From Candidatus Coatesiibacteriota bacterium (GTDB lineage Bacteria; RBG-13-66-14): DNA of 13,001 nt. Positions 1 through 7,547 of this stretch are shown here, piece by piece (position 1 is the stretch's first letter; every line of letters begins with the position of its first letter). Where the stretch lies: positions 1 through 13,001 of the forward strand of contig WJMB01000189.1 of NCBI GenBank assembly GCA_014728185.1, read 5' to 3'. The notes under the pieces are model-generated. The model was given only the letters and a program-made list of their open reading frames with translations. It was not told the origin of the DNA and ran no database searches. A program made the position numbers and the translations under genes.

Positions 1-107
1 ATGCGGCCGTTCGGCGGGTGTCGTCGATCAATCAATTAGGGTAGAATAGACCAAACATCGCTCCGTTTCAAGTTTTTTATGCGTTTTGACGAAAACGGGG
101 ATGGCAA

Positions 108-137
108 ACCCGGCGGGGAAGCCTACCCCCGCCGGGT
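108..137 (-). terminator. GC-rich hairpin after the restriction-modification gene
   Basis: Positions 108-118 (ACCCGGCGGGG) pair perfectly with 127-137 (CCCCGCCGGGT) around an 8-nt loop, giving an 11-bp stem. It lies 28 bases beyond the stop codon of the minus-strand restriction-modification gene. Read on the minus strand, the stem is followed by a mixed sequence with only a late run of four T, so it is not a textbook intrinsic terminator. It could equally be a 3'-end stabilising hairpin. No gene is seen between it and the left edge of the window. Confidence 0.5.
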
Positions 138-164
138 GGTTATCAATGAACTACGAGTCAAACG

Positions 165-3100
165 CTAAAGACCTAGCATCTCCTTAAACACAGGGTCGAT
201 TTCCACTCGCATAATCATGTCTGTCTCCTTGAGGGCGATGATTATCGGGACGTATTCGTCTAGGGTTACATTGCGACCCTTACGGTCTTTAAGCCACTTG
301 TTCAGTACCTGATACCCACCAACGTGGAAGTTCCAGATCTCCGGCGGTACCGGCCCTATGCGGAGTTGTTCGGCAGGGGGCTTCTTGATATCGAACACAA
401 CTTCTTGCTTGTTATCGTCATAAGCCACCTCACAGACCGTAGTATCGAGCGCTTCGCCACGCTGGCCCAGCTCGCCCCAATCCCAGTTTTCCTTGTCCTT
501 TAGCAGGTGCAACTCGGTTAGCCTTTGCCCGGAGGCGGCCAGCTTGTCAAAGCTGGCGTAGTCTTTAGGCAGGGGGATTCGTGGGAAATCGATCTTCAGT
601 AGCTCCGCGTAGCGCTCGCGGTAAGTCGGGCTGTGGAGTACGGCGTAGATGTAGTAGAAAATATCTTCGGGGTAGATGGTGCTCCGGTCGGGACTGCGCT
701 CGCCGACGACTTTTGAATTAACCATTCGCTCAGCGCCGATGGCCGTTAGGAACTGATCGACAAAATCGTCGGACAAGTTGGGTTGGCGGCCGTCCTGCTC
801 ACTGTCAACTTCGAGTTCCTTATCGTCTGCTTTGGATACTGCGGGATATTTGTAAAGTGGAAACACGTAGTTAATCTCGCTTGTTTTATCAGAGATAAAA
901 CATGATTCGATAATAATACTAGTGACCCAGGATAGCCTCCATGTAGTATATTGTGAGTGTTGGCGTGTTGATACTAAACCAATATTACTATGGCCTATAA
1001 AGTGTTTCATGATATTGTAACGGTCTCTTTCTAATAGACTCCTATCATACAAAATGAAACGCTTATCAAAGAGGCGGTAGTTACATTTTTCTGCCGTATC
1101 CATAGCTATATTATTCACTGATGCTGTTCTTTTCAGTTCGTTTTTTGAAAAACCTATTTTATTTTTATCATCTCCTGTTACAATGGCTACTGAAAATGAA
1201 GTAAACGCTATACTTATAGGCTCATGTGAGCCATACTCTTCTACAATGTAGTCTTTACTTAATAATTTAATAAATAAATAATAGGGTTTTATGGGGGCTA
1301 GTCGATCCCATTTAATTGTTGTTACGTCGTTACGAGATAGTAGTTTGTATTTGTGTGCGCGCTGTCCGGAAACACCTGCTTTATAAAGTGCTTTTGTTTG
1401 TGTGCCTTTTATAAATATACTTATAGCAACACCTGGTTCTATATTAAATACGTTTTCATCCTTGCTCCCATCATCGGTAGGAAATTCTCGTTTTATACTA
1501 CCGTATAAATCAAGCAAATATATGTCATCAAAATAAGATATAAGATTTTGTCTCATACCTCTCAGTATTACGCCATCATAATATCTATTAGGGGTAATTA
1601 TCCCTATAATTCCTCGCCCAGACTGGGCAATTTTCCATTGAGCCCAGCGAATAAACTTAACGTAATCGTTCTGAAGCCATTTTGTATTTCGCTCACCTAT
1701 AGGCTTACCATCAACTTCATAGTATCCTGGTTGTTTATTTCCGTTTGGTAATGTGAAGTTTTTCTTTAAGAGATCATTGCAAATCCACTTGCCCTTATTG
1801 GCACTATGCCCTGAGTATGGCGGATTGCCCAGGACGACCATCACGGGTTCATCGAGTTTCACTCTGTCTGAATGTATGCGCTCCTTGGTAATAGAGCCTA
1901 AAACGCCGGGGGCCAATATCTGCTCTGCGTGCTTCTCTGCCTGCTCCAGGGTGTTGGTCAGGTAGACGCCGAGGCGCTGGTCTTTAGGGAATTCGTAGCC
2001 GGTTTCGCGTAACAGCTCGGATAGCTTGAGGTGAGCGATGGTGTAAGGAGCCATCAGGAGTTCAAAGCCGAAAAGGCGTTGAAGCAGCCGGGGTACATAG
2101 TCGTTCCAGTGGGCGGGGCCTTTGTTCTTTTCGCGATCCCAGATGAGCCGGACGACCTCGTAGAGGAATGTTCCGGTGCCGCAGGCGGGATCGAGAATGA
2201 CGACGTCCTGATCGGCCAGGCCGCGTGGCTTGTCGAACTCGCTCTTCAGCAGCTCGTCGATGGAGCGAACGATGTAGCTGACCACGGGCAGAGGGGTGTA
2301 GTAGACACCGCGCTGCTTGGCCTTTTTAGGATCATAGGCCCGTAGGAAGTGCTCGTAGAAGTAGATGATAGGATCGTGCTCGACGACGTCTTCGGTTTGG
2401 CGGTGTTTGTCGCCAAAGCGCTCGAGTTCTGCGGCGATATCGTGCATCTTCGCCGCGCCGATGAGGGAAGCCAGGTCCTCGACGATCCAGACGAGTTCGC
2501 TAGGTAGGTTGTCGTCGTCCGCCAGGGACTTGAAGACGCCTCTCAGGAAGGGATTTGTTTTAGGGAGAGCTTTGGCGGCGATGGTGCGGTCGAAGGAACC
2601 GGTGGCGCCGCCCATCATCCGGGCGGTGAATAGTCCGTAGGCTACGGTCTCGGCGTACATATCGGCGAACTCGTTGTGCTTGAGACCGTGGACGAGCTCC
2701 TTGCGGAAAGCGTTGTGTAGTCCTTTGAGGTATTCGTTACCACCATCCAGGCACGTTTTGGTGTTGTCGCGCAGGACGCGAGTCAGGCGGGCCATTTCGA
2801 GGGCCAGTTCCTCGGGGGTGCCCAGAGGCTCGGGTTTTGCGGCTAAAAAGACAGCAATGAGATTTTTAAAAGCCTTGATTTGCTCGTTTTTATTCTTGAG
2901 CAGTTTACCGTCGGTGGTCCGGTGGGCGATTACAGCGGTTTGGACGAGCTTACCCTCGCGATAACGTCGCCACTCGATACAGTTGGTGTAGATGATGTTG
3001 TCGTAGCGTTCGAGATAACTACGGAACTGTGCGGAGTTGTGGTCGGTCTTACCGGCAAAGGCGTTGTTGTGCAGCTCCTGCAGATTGACAGAGATGTCCT

Positions 3101-3323
3101 TGACCTCGACGATACCGATTCGGTTGGCCTTTCGAGTGACGCTGAGATCGGGTGTGCCGGGCTCGCCCGTCTGCTCTATCTGTACCGTAATTTTCTCACC
3201 ACAGTTCTCGATTAATGATTTTAAGGCAGGGTAGTATGAGCGCTCGCTGGCTTTCCCGCTGGCGAGCTCTTGACGAAGTTTTTTAAGAAAGGAGGTCACA
3301 GAAGAAGAAATGGATTTAGCCAT
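165..3323 (-). CDS. Single-chain restriction endonuclease/N6-adenine methyltransferase, type IIG / type ISP style
   Basis: This 1052-residue protein should both methylate adenine in a DNA target and cut unmodified DNA, so it is probably an anti-phage restriction system in one polypeptide. An N-terminal PD-(D/E)xK-type nuclease is suggested by P58-D59 followed by E73-V-K75. A helical region leads to GVYYTP at about 339-344, then methyltransferase motif I DPACGTGTF (378-386) and motif IV NPPY (500-503). The last 220 residues carry signatures of the type ISP C-terminal specificity domain: EDIFYYIYAVLHSPTYRERY, KIDFPRIPLP and KWLKDRKGR. No helicase motifs are seen, unlike true type ISP enzymes such as LlaGI, so it resembles a type IIG enzyme. 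The ATG at 3323 is chosen because GGGAG lies five bases upstream; an in-frame TTG at 3335 is the alternative. The reading frame is intact. Residues about 511-826 are encoded by much more AT-rich DNA than the rest. Confidence 0.9.
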   Translation of the reverse strand: MAKSISSSVTSFLKKLRQELASGKASERSYYPALKSLIENCGEKITVQIEQTGEPGTPDLSVTRKANRIGIVEVKDISVNLQELHNNAFAGKTDHNSAQFRSYLERYDNIIYTNCIEWRRYREGKLVQTAVIAHRTTDGKLLKNKNEQIKAFKNLIAVFLAAKPEPLGTPEELALEMARLTRVLRDNTKTCLDGGNEYLKGLHNAFRKELVHGLKHNEFADMYAETVAYGLFTARMMGGATGSFDRTIAAKALPKTNPFLRGVFKSLADDDNLPSELVWIVEDLASLIGAAKMHDIAAELERFGDKHRQTEDVVEHDPIIYFYEHFLRAYDPKKAKQRGVYYTPLPVVSYIVRSIDELLKSEFDKPRGLADQDVVILDPACGTGTFLYEVVRLIWDREKNKGPAHWNDYVPRLLQRLFGFELLMAPYTIAHLKLSELLRETGYEFPKDQRLGVYLTNTLEQAEKHAEQILAPGVLGSITKERIHSDRVKLDEPVMVVLGNPPYSGHSANKGKWICNDLLKKNFTLPNGNKQPGYYEVDGKPIGERNTKWLQNDYVKFIRWAQWKIAQSGRGIIGIITPNRYYDGVILRGMRQNLISYFDDIYLLDLYGSIKREFPTDDGSKDENVFNIEPGVAISIFIKGTQTKALYKAGVSGQRAHKYKLLSRNDVTTIKWDRLAPIKPYYLFIKLLSKDYIVEEYGSHEPISIAFTSFSVAIVTGDDKNKIGFSKNELKRTASVNNIAMDTAEKCNYRLFDKRFILYDRSLLERDRYNIMKHFIGHSNIGLVSTRQHSQYTTWRLSWVTSIIIESCFISDKTSEINYVFPLYKYPAVSKADDKELEVDSEQDGRQPNLSDDFVDQFLTAIGAERMVNSKVVGERSPDRSTIYPEDIFYYIYAVLHSPTYRERYAELLKIDFPRIPLPKDYASFDKLAASGQRLTELHLLKDKENWDWGELGQRGEALDTTVCEVAYDDNKQEVVFDIKKPPAEQLRIGPVPPEIWNFHVGGYQVLNKWLKDRKGRNVTLDEYVPIIIALKETDMIMRVEIDPVFKEMLGL

Positions 3324-3371
3324 CGTATCTCCCAAAGTCAGTTAGTTCATAAATGAAGCAACAAGTACCTT

Positions 3372-3400
3372 ATTTTACCTATTCGTCTTGGAATTGGCAA
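3372..3400 (-). promoter_or_regulatory. Sigma70-like promoter for the restriction-modification gene
   Basis: On the minus strand TTGCCA (3400-3395) and TAAAAT (3377-3372) are separated by exactly 17 bases. Transcription would begin about 40 bases before the ATG at 3323. It sits just past the terminator of the SPFH gene, which fits an independently transcribed gene. It is a prediction from sequence only. Confidence 0.55.
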
Positions 3401-3404
3401 GGGT

Positions 3405-3437
3405 GAAAAGCAAGGGACGGCCGGAGCCGTCCCTTGC
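3405..3437 (-). terminator. Intrinsic terminator of the nfeD-SPFH operon
   Basis: A perfect 12-bp stem, GCAAGGGACGGC at 3410-3421 paired with GCCGTCCCTTGC at 3426-3437, encloses a 4-nt loop. On the minus strand the stem is followed directly by TTTTC. It lies about 40 bases downstream of the SPFH stop codon, the expected place for a rho-independent terminator. Confidence 0.8.
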
Positions 3438-3478
3438 TGTGTTGCCGGTGTTCGGCGGTGTTCTGCGGAGCGGAGCGT

Positions 3479-4588
3479 TTAGGCGCCGCCGGTGCCGCGG
3501 AACATCTCTGTGAGGGTGCCGACGCTGCCCAGGACGTTGGTGAGCTCGAAGGGGAAGAAGATCTTGTTGGCCTGGCCCTGGCTGACCTGGTTGAGGGTGG
3601 TCAGGTACTTGACGGCGATGAGGTAGTTGGGCGCCACCTGTGGTCCGACGGCGTCCTGGACCTTGTTGATGGCGTCGTACTCGCCCTCGGCGCGCAGGCG
3701 CAGGGCGTCGGCGTCGCCCTGGGCTTCGAGGCGCTGGCGCTGGCGGTAGCCCTCGGCTTCGAGGATGGCTTCCTGCTTGAGGCCCTCGGCGCGGGCGATA
3801 CGGCTTTCGCGGTCGCCCTCGGCGCGGAGGATGGCGGATTTCTTCTCGCCCTCGGCCTCGAGGATGGTGGCGCGGCGTTCGCGCTCGGCGGTGGACTGCT
3901 TCTGCATGGCCGCTTCGATTTCGGGCGGCGGGGTGATGTCCTGGAGCTCGACGCGGTTGACCTTGACGCCCCACTTGTCGGTGGCTTCGTCGAGGACGAT
4001 GCGCAGCTTGTTGTTGATGACGTCGCGGCTGATCAGGGTCTCGTCGAGGTCCAGCTCGCCCATGACGTTACGCATGGTGGTCTGGGTGAGCTTCTCGATG
4101 GCCTGGGGCAGGTTGAGGATCTCGTAGACGGCCTTGATCGGGTCGGTGATCTGGAAGTAGAGCAGGGCGTTGACTTGCATGCGGACGTTGTCTTTGGTGA
4201 TGACGGCCTGGGCGGGGAAGTCGTAGACCTGCTCGCGGAGGTCGACGCGCTCGGTGCTGATGCGCTGGATGTAGGTCCGTCCTCGGACGCTGCGGGCCAT
4301 GCGCCAGTTTACCTTGCGCGGTTTGTCGACGAGGGGCACGATCAGGTGCAGGCCGCTCTTGAGGACCTTGCGGAACTTACCCAGGCGCTCGATGATCATC
4401 ACCTCGGCCTGCTTGACGACCTTGAAGCCGGCCGCGGCGAAGATGATCAGGAAGATGAAGGCGGCGCCGATGGCGATGATCGTGCCCCACTCAACCCCGC
4501 CGGTCTCGGTTTCGAAGAACCCGGCGAAGCTGGCCGAAGCCGCCCCGAGAAGCACCAGGGCGATCAAATAACGTAGTCTGGATCCCAA
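3479..4588 (-). CDS. SPFH/stomatin-like (paraslipin, QmcA-type) membrane protein
   Basis: This 369-residue protein belongs to the SPFH (stomatin/prohibitin/flotillin/HflK-C) family, whose members form large membrane-attached oligomers linked to membrane microdomains and quality control. Two hydrophobic stretches (about 6-23 and 34-53) are followed by the SPFH domain, from ERLGKFRKVLKSGLHLIVP (67-85) to the conserved NRVELQDITPP (211-221). Residues 243-302 are a charged helix with repeated AEG units (LEAEG, RAEG), the usual oligomerising coiled segment. The C-terminal IFFPFELTNVLGS is paraslipin-like. No ATG exists near the N-terminus. The TTG at 4588 is chosen because GGAGGT stands five bases before it and the protein then begins at the first hydrophobic segment. 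A longer frame reaching upstream to 4822 would run back into nfeD and has low-complexity Arg/Pro-rich sequence. The neighbour nfeD lies 110 bases upstream on the same strand, the classical partner arrangement. Confidence 0.93.
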   Translation of the reverse strand: MGSRLRYLIALVLLGAASASFAGFFETETGGVEWGTIIAIGAAFIFLIIFAAAGFKVVKQAEVMIIERLGKFRKVLKSGLHLIVPLVDKPRKVNWRMARSVRGRTYIQRISTERVDLREQVYDFPAQAVITKDNVRMQVNALLYFQITDPIKAVYEILNLPQAIEKLTQTTMRNVMGELDLDETLISRDVINNKLRIVLDEATDKWGVKVNRVELQDITPPPEIEAAMQKQSTAERERRATILEAEGEKKSAILRAEGDRESRIARAEGLKQEAILEAEGYRQRQRLEAQGDADALRLRAEGEYDAINKVQDAVGPQVAPNYLIAVKYLTTLNQVSQGQANKIFFPFELTNVLGSVGTLTEMFRGTGGA

Positions 4589-4605
4589 GTCGCACCTCCG
4601 AATCT
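4589..4605 (-). promoter_or_regulatory. Ribosome binding site that fixes a TTG start
   Basis: On the minus strand GGAGGT is followed by GCGAC and then TTG. This strong Shine-Dalgarno match, with the absence of any ATG or better GTG in the first 60 codons, is the reason for placing the SPFH start at 4588. Confidence 0.75.
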
Positions 4606-4698
4606 GGGATTGGGTTCTGGATTGCGCGGTTAATCGGCCGCCCGGGACGGCGTGTTCCTCCCCGGTGCCGGGGGATGGACCTCCCGGGACGGGGTTGG

Positions 4699-5160
4699 CT
4701 ACTCCTGTTTTTCTTTGGGTAAGGGCTCGATGATGAACTTGATGCCGTCCAGGTCTTTGAGCCTCACCCGCGTGCCGACCTCTAGCACGGTGTCGTCGTC
4801 GTGGGGGTAGACGGCGCCCCACTCCTCGCCGCCGACCTTGACGTAGCCGCGGCGTTCGTAGGCCACGGGCTGGGTGACCACGGCGCTCTTGCCCACCAGG
4901 GCCTCGATGTTGGTCTTGGCTTCGCCCTCGCCGGAGCTGCGATCGGCGCGGACGAAGAAGCGTCGGGTCAGGAAGACCAGCAGTGCGCCGCCGAGGACGA
5001 AGATGGTCAACTGCCAGACGACGCCTATTCCGGTCAGCGAAACCGCCGCCGAGATTCCGGCGGCCACACCGAAGGGCAGCAGGAAGAAACCGGGGACCAG
5101 GATCTCGGAAAGGGCCAACAGGAAACCGACGATCAGCCAGATGTGCCAGGCTTGGAGCAT
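4699..5160 (-). CDS. NfeD-like membrane protein, short form
   Basis: This 153-residue protein matches the short NfeD type that partners SPFH/stomatin proteins. Three hydrophobic segments (about 6-24, 27-45 and 48-66) are followed by a soluble C-terminal OB-fold domain (about 85-146). That domain contains the typical VGKSAVV start and a GEEWGA motif at 111-116. It has no N-terminal ClpP-like protease domain, which only long NfeD proteins carry. NfeD OB domains are thought to act with the oligomeric SPFH partner in the membrane. The ATG at 5160 is preferred because GAGGAGG lies four bases before it and the hydrophobic N-terminus begins at once. A longer frame to 5301 adds only polar sequence. 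The SPFH gene follows 110 bases downstream. That gap has a small GC palindrome (CCCCGGTGCCGGGG on the plus strand) and two copies of CCCGGGACGG. Confidence 0.92.
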   Translation of the reverse strand: MLQAWHIWLIVGFLLALSEILVPGFFLLPFGVAAGISAAVSLTGIGVVWQLTIFVLGGALLVFLTRRFFVRADRSSGEGEAKTNIEALVGKSAVVTQPVAYERRGYVKVGGEEWGAVYPHDDDTVLEVGTRVRLKDLDGIKFIIEPLPKEKQE

Positions 5161-5333
5161 CGTTCCTCCTCGAAACGGATCAAGCGGAGAAAACGGACCG
5201 CGGACTCGGCGCGGGTCGCATGTCAAAGGTCGGACAGTGAGGGGTGAGGAAACGGGTGCGTATCGACGTTGTGAGCGATGATGAGCGCGGGGCTGGTTCA
5301 CAGGCGCCGGGTGCCGGGTGGAGAACTGCTTTA

Positions 5334-5364
5334 ATTATAGCACGTCGGGGGCGCTAGCGCACAA
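5334..5364 (-). promoter_or_regulatory. Possible promoter of the nfeD-SPFH operon
   Basis: On the minus strand a perfect TATAAT (5339-5334) lies between the end of the FG-GAP gene and nfeD. The best -35 candidate, TTGTGC (5364-5359), is 19 bases upstream, longer than ideal, and overlaps the last codons of the FG-GAP gene. The leader would be about 165 bases. The -10 box is convincing and the -35 is weak. Confidence 0.45.
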
Positions 5365-7288
5365 GTACCCTGCGGGTGATCGAGCGCGCCGGGGCGCTCA
5401 GGCGCAGCAGGTAGACACCGGCGGGCAGGGCGGCGGTCTCGAGCTCGACCTCGCCCCGGCCCGTGAGGGAAAGCGAGCTCAGCCAGCGACCGGCGCAGTC
5501 GTAGAGGGCCAGCTCGCCGGTGACCCCCTCGGGCAGGGCGTAGCGGCAGCTCGAGGCGTCGGAGGCCGGATTGGGCCAGGGCACCGAGAGCCGGAAGTCG
5601 GCCGGGGAGTCTTCGGGGATGCGCAGCTCGACGGGGCCGTAGCTGTGGGCGGGGCCTTCGGCGGTCAGGGCGGTGAGCAGGTAGCGGTGCGCGCGTCCGG
5701 CGGCGGCGTCGCGGTCCAGGAAGGCGGAGCGGGAGGCTTCCAGCTCGATCAGGCGCCCGCCGTCGCGCTCCAGCACCCAGGCGACGATACCCGTGTTTCC
5801 GTCGTCGGAGCTCCACTCCAGCAGGGCGCCGTCGTCGACGACGCGGCCGGTGAACTCGATCCCCGGGGCGTCGAATTCGACGCCGTCGCCCTCGGTGACG
5901 GTCAGGTTGGCGCCGGCGGGGAGGTCGGTGTAGTCCTCGACCAGGCCCGAGGGCCACCAGATGCGCAGGTCGACGCTGTCGTCACCGCCCAGACCGATGG
6001 TCAGCGGCGGTTCCCGGCGGCCCTGAAGGCCGCCGCCGCCGGTGAGCTCCTCCCAGCACTCGCCCGAATCCAGGGTGACACGCACCCGGGCGCCCAGGGC
6101 CGAGGCGTTGGAGGTGACGCCGACCAGGGTCAGGCGGAGGTGGTTGCCCGGGGCGTCGTCGTTGCGCAGCAGGCGGTTGTCGAAGTGCCCGGCCAGATAG
6201 ACGTCCAGGTCGCCGTCGAGGTCGTAGTCGGCCCAGGTCGCCGCGAAGCTGTCCCAGGGCCGGTCGATATTCAGCGCCGTGGCCCGATCGGTGAAACCGC
6301 CGTCGCCGTCGTTGTGGTACATGGCGTTGTCGCTGACGTGGCTGGCGGCGAAGAGGTCGAGGAGGCCGTCGCGGTCGTAATCGAGGAACCAGGCGGTGCG
6401 GCCGTCGCCGTAGCAGCCCACCCCGGCGGCGCCGGTGACGTCGGTGAAGGTGCCGTCGCCGTCGTTGGCGTAGAGGCGGTGGTAGTCAGGTTCGAAGGGC
6501 AGCTCGCCGATGTTGACCACGTAGAGGTCCAGGTCGCCGTCGCCGTCGTAGTCGCCCACGGCGACACCGGAGGGATCGCTGCCGGCGTTGCCCACTCCGG
6601 CGGCGCCGGTGACGTCGGTGAAGGTGCCGTCGCCGTCGTTGCTCCACAGCGCGCTGACGGGATCGTTGGGCAGGTAGAGGTCGCTGTCGCCGTCATCGTC
6701 GTAGTCGAAGGCGACCGCCGACCAGTCCGCCGTGGCCGCGCCCAGACCGGCCGAGGCCGTGGTCTCGCTGAATACCCCGCCGCCGTCGTTGTGGAACAGG
6801 CGGCAGTCGTGGGCGGCGGCGAGGATGTCCAGACCGCCGTCGTTGTCGTAGTCGAGGAAGACGGGCTTGGTGGTGCTCACGCCGACCAGACCGGCCGCGC
6901 CGGTGACGTTGGTGAAGGTGCCGTCGCCGTCGTTGGAGTAGAGGACGAGGTTGCCGTTGTCCCCGGCCAGGTCCAGGTCGCCGTCGCCGTCGTAGTCGGC
7001 CCAGGCGAGCGAGCCCAGGTAGCCACCGATGCCGCAGCTCGCGGTGACGTTGGTGAAGGTGCCGTCGCCGTCGTTGGTGTAGACGAAGACGGCGTAGTCG
7101 GGCGAGTTGCGGCTGATCACCAGGTCGGGCAGGCCGTCGCCGGTGAAGTCGCCGAAGGCCGCCGCGGCGCCCAGGCCGGACATGGCCACCCCGGCCGCGC
7201 CGGTGACGTTGGTGAACTGCTGGGCGGCCCCGGCGCCGTGGAAGGGGACGACAACGAGAAGGCAAAACATGAGGGGGAGTCTGCGCAT
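5354..7288 (-). CDS. Exported FG-GAP/VCBS beta-propeller protein with ASPIC/UnbV, Fn3-like and T9SS-type C-terminal regions
   Basis: This 644-residue protein is predicted to be exported and then carried to the surface or released. A signal peptide (MRRLPLMFCLLVVVPFHGAGA) precedes seven repeats, each with a calcium-binding DxDxDGxxD-type loop: DFTGDGLPD, DYDGDGDLD, DYDNDGGLD, DYDDDGDSD, DYDGDGDLD, DYDRDGLLD and DYDLDGDLD. Seven repeats suggest a seven-bladed propeller over residues 24-378. Residues about 382-468 match the ASPIC/UnbV domain, including GLGGDDSVDLRIWWPSG. About 475-560 is Fn3-like. The last 80 residues (WPNPASD, then LPAGVYLLRL, with a basic end) resemble a T9SS type A sorting domain. 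Such proteins are often adhesive or carbohydrate-associated, but the ligand is unknown. The ATG at 7288 has GAGGT nine bases upstream; a GTG at 7306 lacks a ribosome binding site. The other strand is also open along the gene, as expected for GC-rich repeats. Confidence 0.9.
   Translation of the reverse strand: MRRLPLMFCLLVVVPFHGAGAAQQFTNVTGAAGVAMSGLGAAAAFGDFTGDGLPDLVISRNSPDYAVFVYTNDGDGTFTNVTASCGIGGYLGSLAWADYDGDGDLDLAGDNGNLVLYSNDGDGTFTNVTGAAGLVGVSTTKPVFLDYDNDGGLDILAAAHDCRLFHNDGGGVFSETTASAGLGAATADWSAVAFDYDDDGDSDLYLPNDPVSALWSNDGDGTFTDVTGAAGVGNAGSDPSGVAVGDYDGDGDLDLYVVNIGELPFEPDYHRLYANDGDGTFTDVTGAAGVGCYGDGRTAWFLDYDRDGLLDLFAASHVSDNAMYHNDGDGGFTDRATALNIDRPWDSFAATWADYDLDGDLDVYLAGHFDNRLLRNDDAPGNHLRLTLVGVTSNASALGARVRVTLDSGECWEELTGGGGLQGRREPPLTIGLGGDDSVDLRIWWPSGLVEDYTDLPAGANLTVTEGDGVEFDAPGIEFTGRVVDDGALLEWSSDDGNTGIVAWVLERDGGRLIELEASRSAFLDRDAAAGRAHRYLLTALTAEGPAHSYGPVELRIPEDSPADFRLSVPWPNPASDASSCRYALPEGVTGELALYDCAGRWLSSLSLTGRGEVELETAALPAGVYLLRLSAPARSITRRVLVR
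6431..7076 (-). repeat. Internal 37-bp coding repeats of the propeller
   Basis: Four near-identical blocks occur at 6431-6467, 6605-6641, 6899-6935 and 7041-7076, with a truncated fifth near 7200. Each encodes the NDGDGTFT(D/N)VT segment of a propeller blade. The first two are identical over 37 bases and the others differ by one or two. Such DNA-level identity inside protein repeats suggests recent duplication or gene conversion between blades. Confidence 0.85.
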
Positions 7289-7547
7289 AGTGAGGCTACC
7301 TCGCACGCACGGTTGAGTTCAGACCGGCGGTTGCTGTCGTTGCTGTTGTTGACAACGTGCTTCGAAACATCTGTTTAACATGATAGGAGCGGCAATGCCA
7401 CTCCAAGAAGCGGCGGCGGGACCGTTGCCGGCCTTTGCACGCATAACTGCATCGGTGCGCTCCGGGGGTCAGCCTGGTGGAGTGGCTGATGATAATGACA
7501 GGCCGCCTTGGGATATCATTCCATCCCGGTCGGGCGCGTCCCACAAC
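7289..7547. other. Intergenic gap between the radical SAM and FG-GAP genes
   Basis: This 259-base stretch has a short CAACAG-like low-complexity run (about 7330-7352) and an imperfect hairpin around 7385-7405 (GGAGCGGCA and TGCCACTCC). Neither has a T-run that would make it a terminator. No strong promoter for the FG-GAP gene was recognised, and no RNA gene is seen. Confidence 0.4.

Noticed and set aside
3434..4576. 380-codon open frame on the plus strand
   Set aside because: It is antisense to the SPFH gene and consists of Asp/Gly/Leu/Val low-complexity sequence, expected opposite GC-rich coding DNA.
5318..7378. 686-codon open frame on the plus strand, longer than the gene opposite
   Set aside because: It is the mirror of the GC-rich FG-GAP repeats, giving low-complexity Val/Ala/Gly sequence. 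The minus strand has a signal peptide, calcium-loop motifs, a ribosome binding site and known domains.
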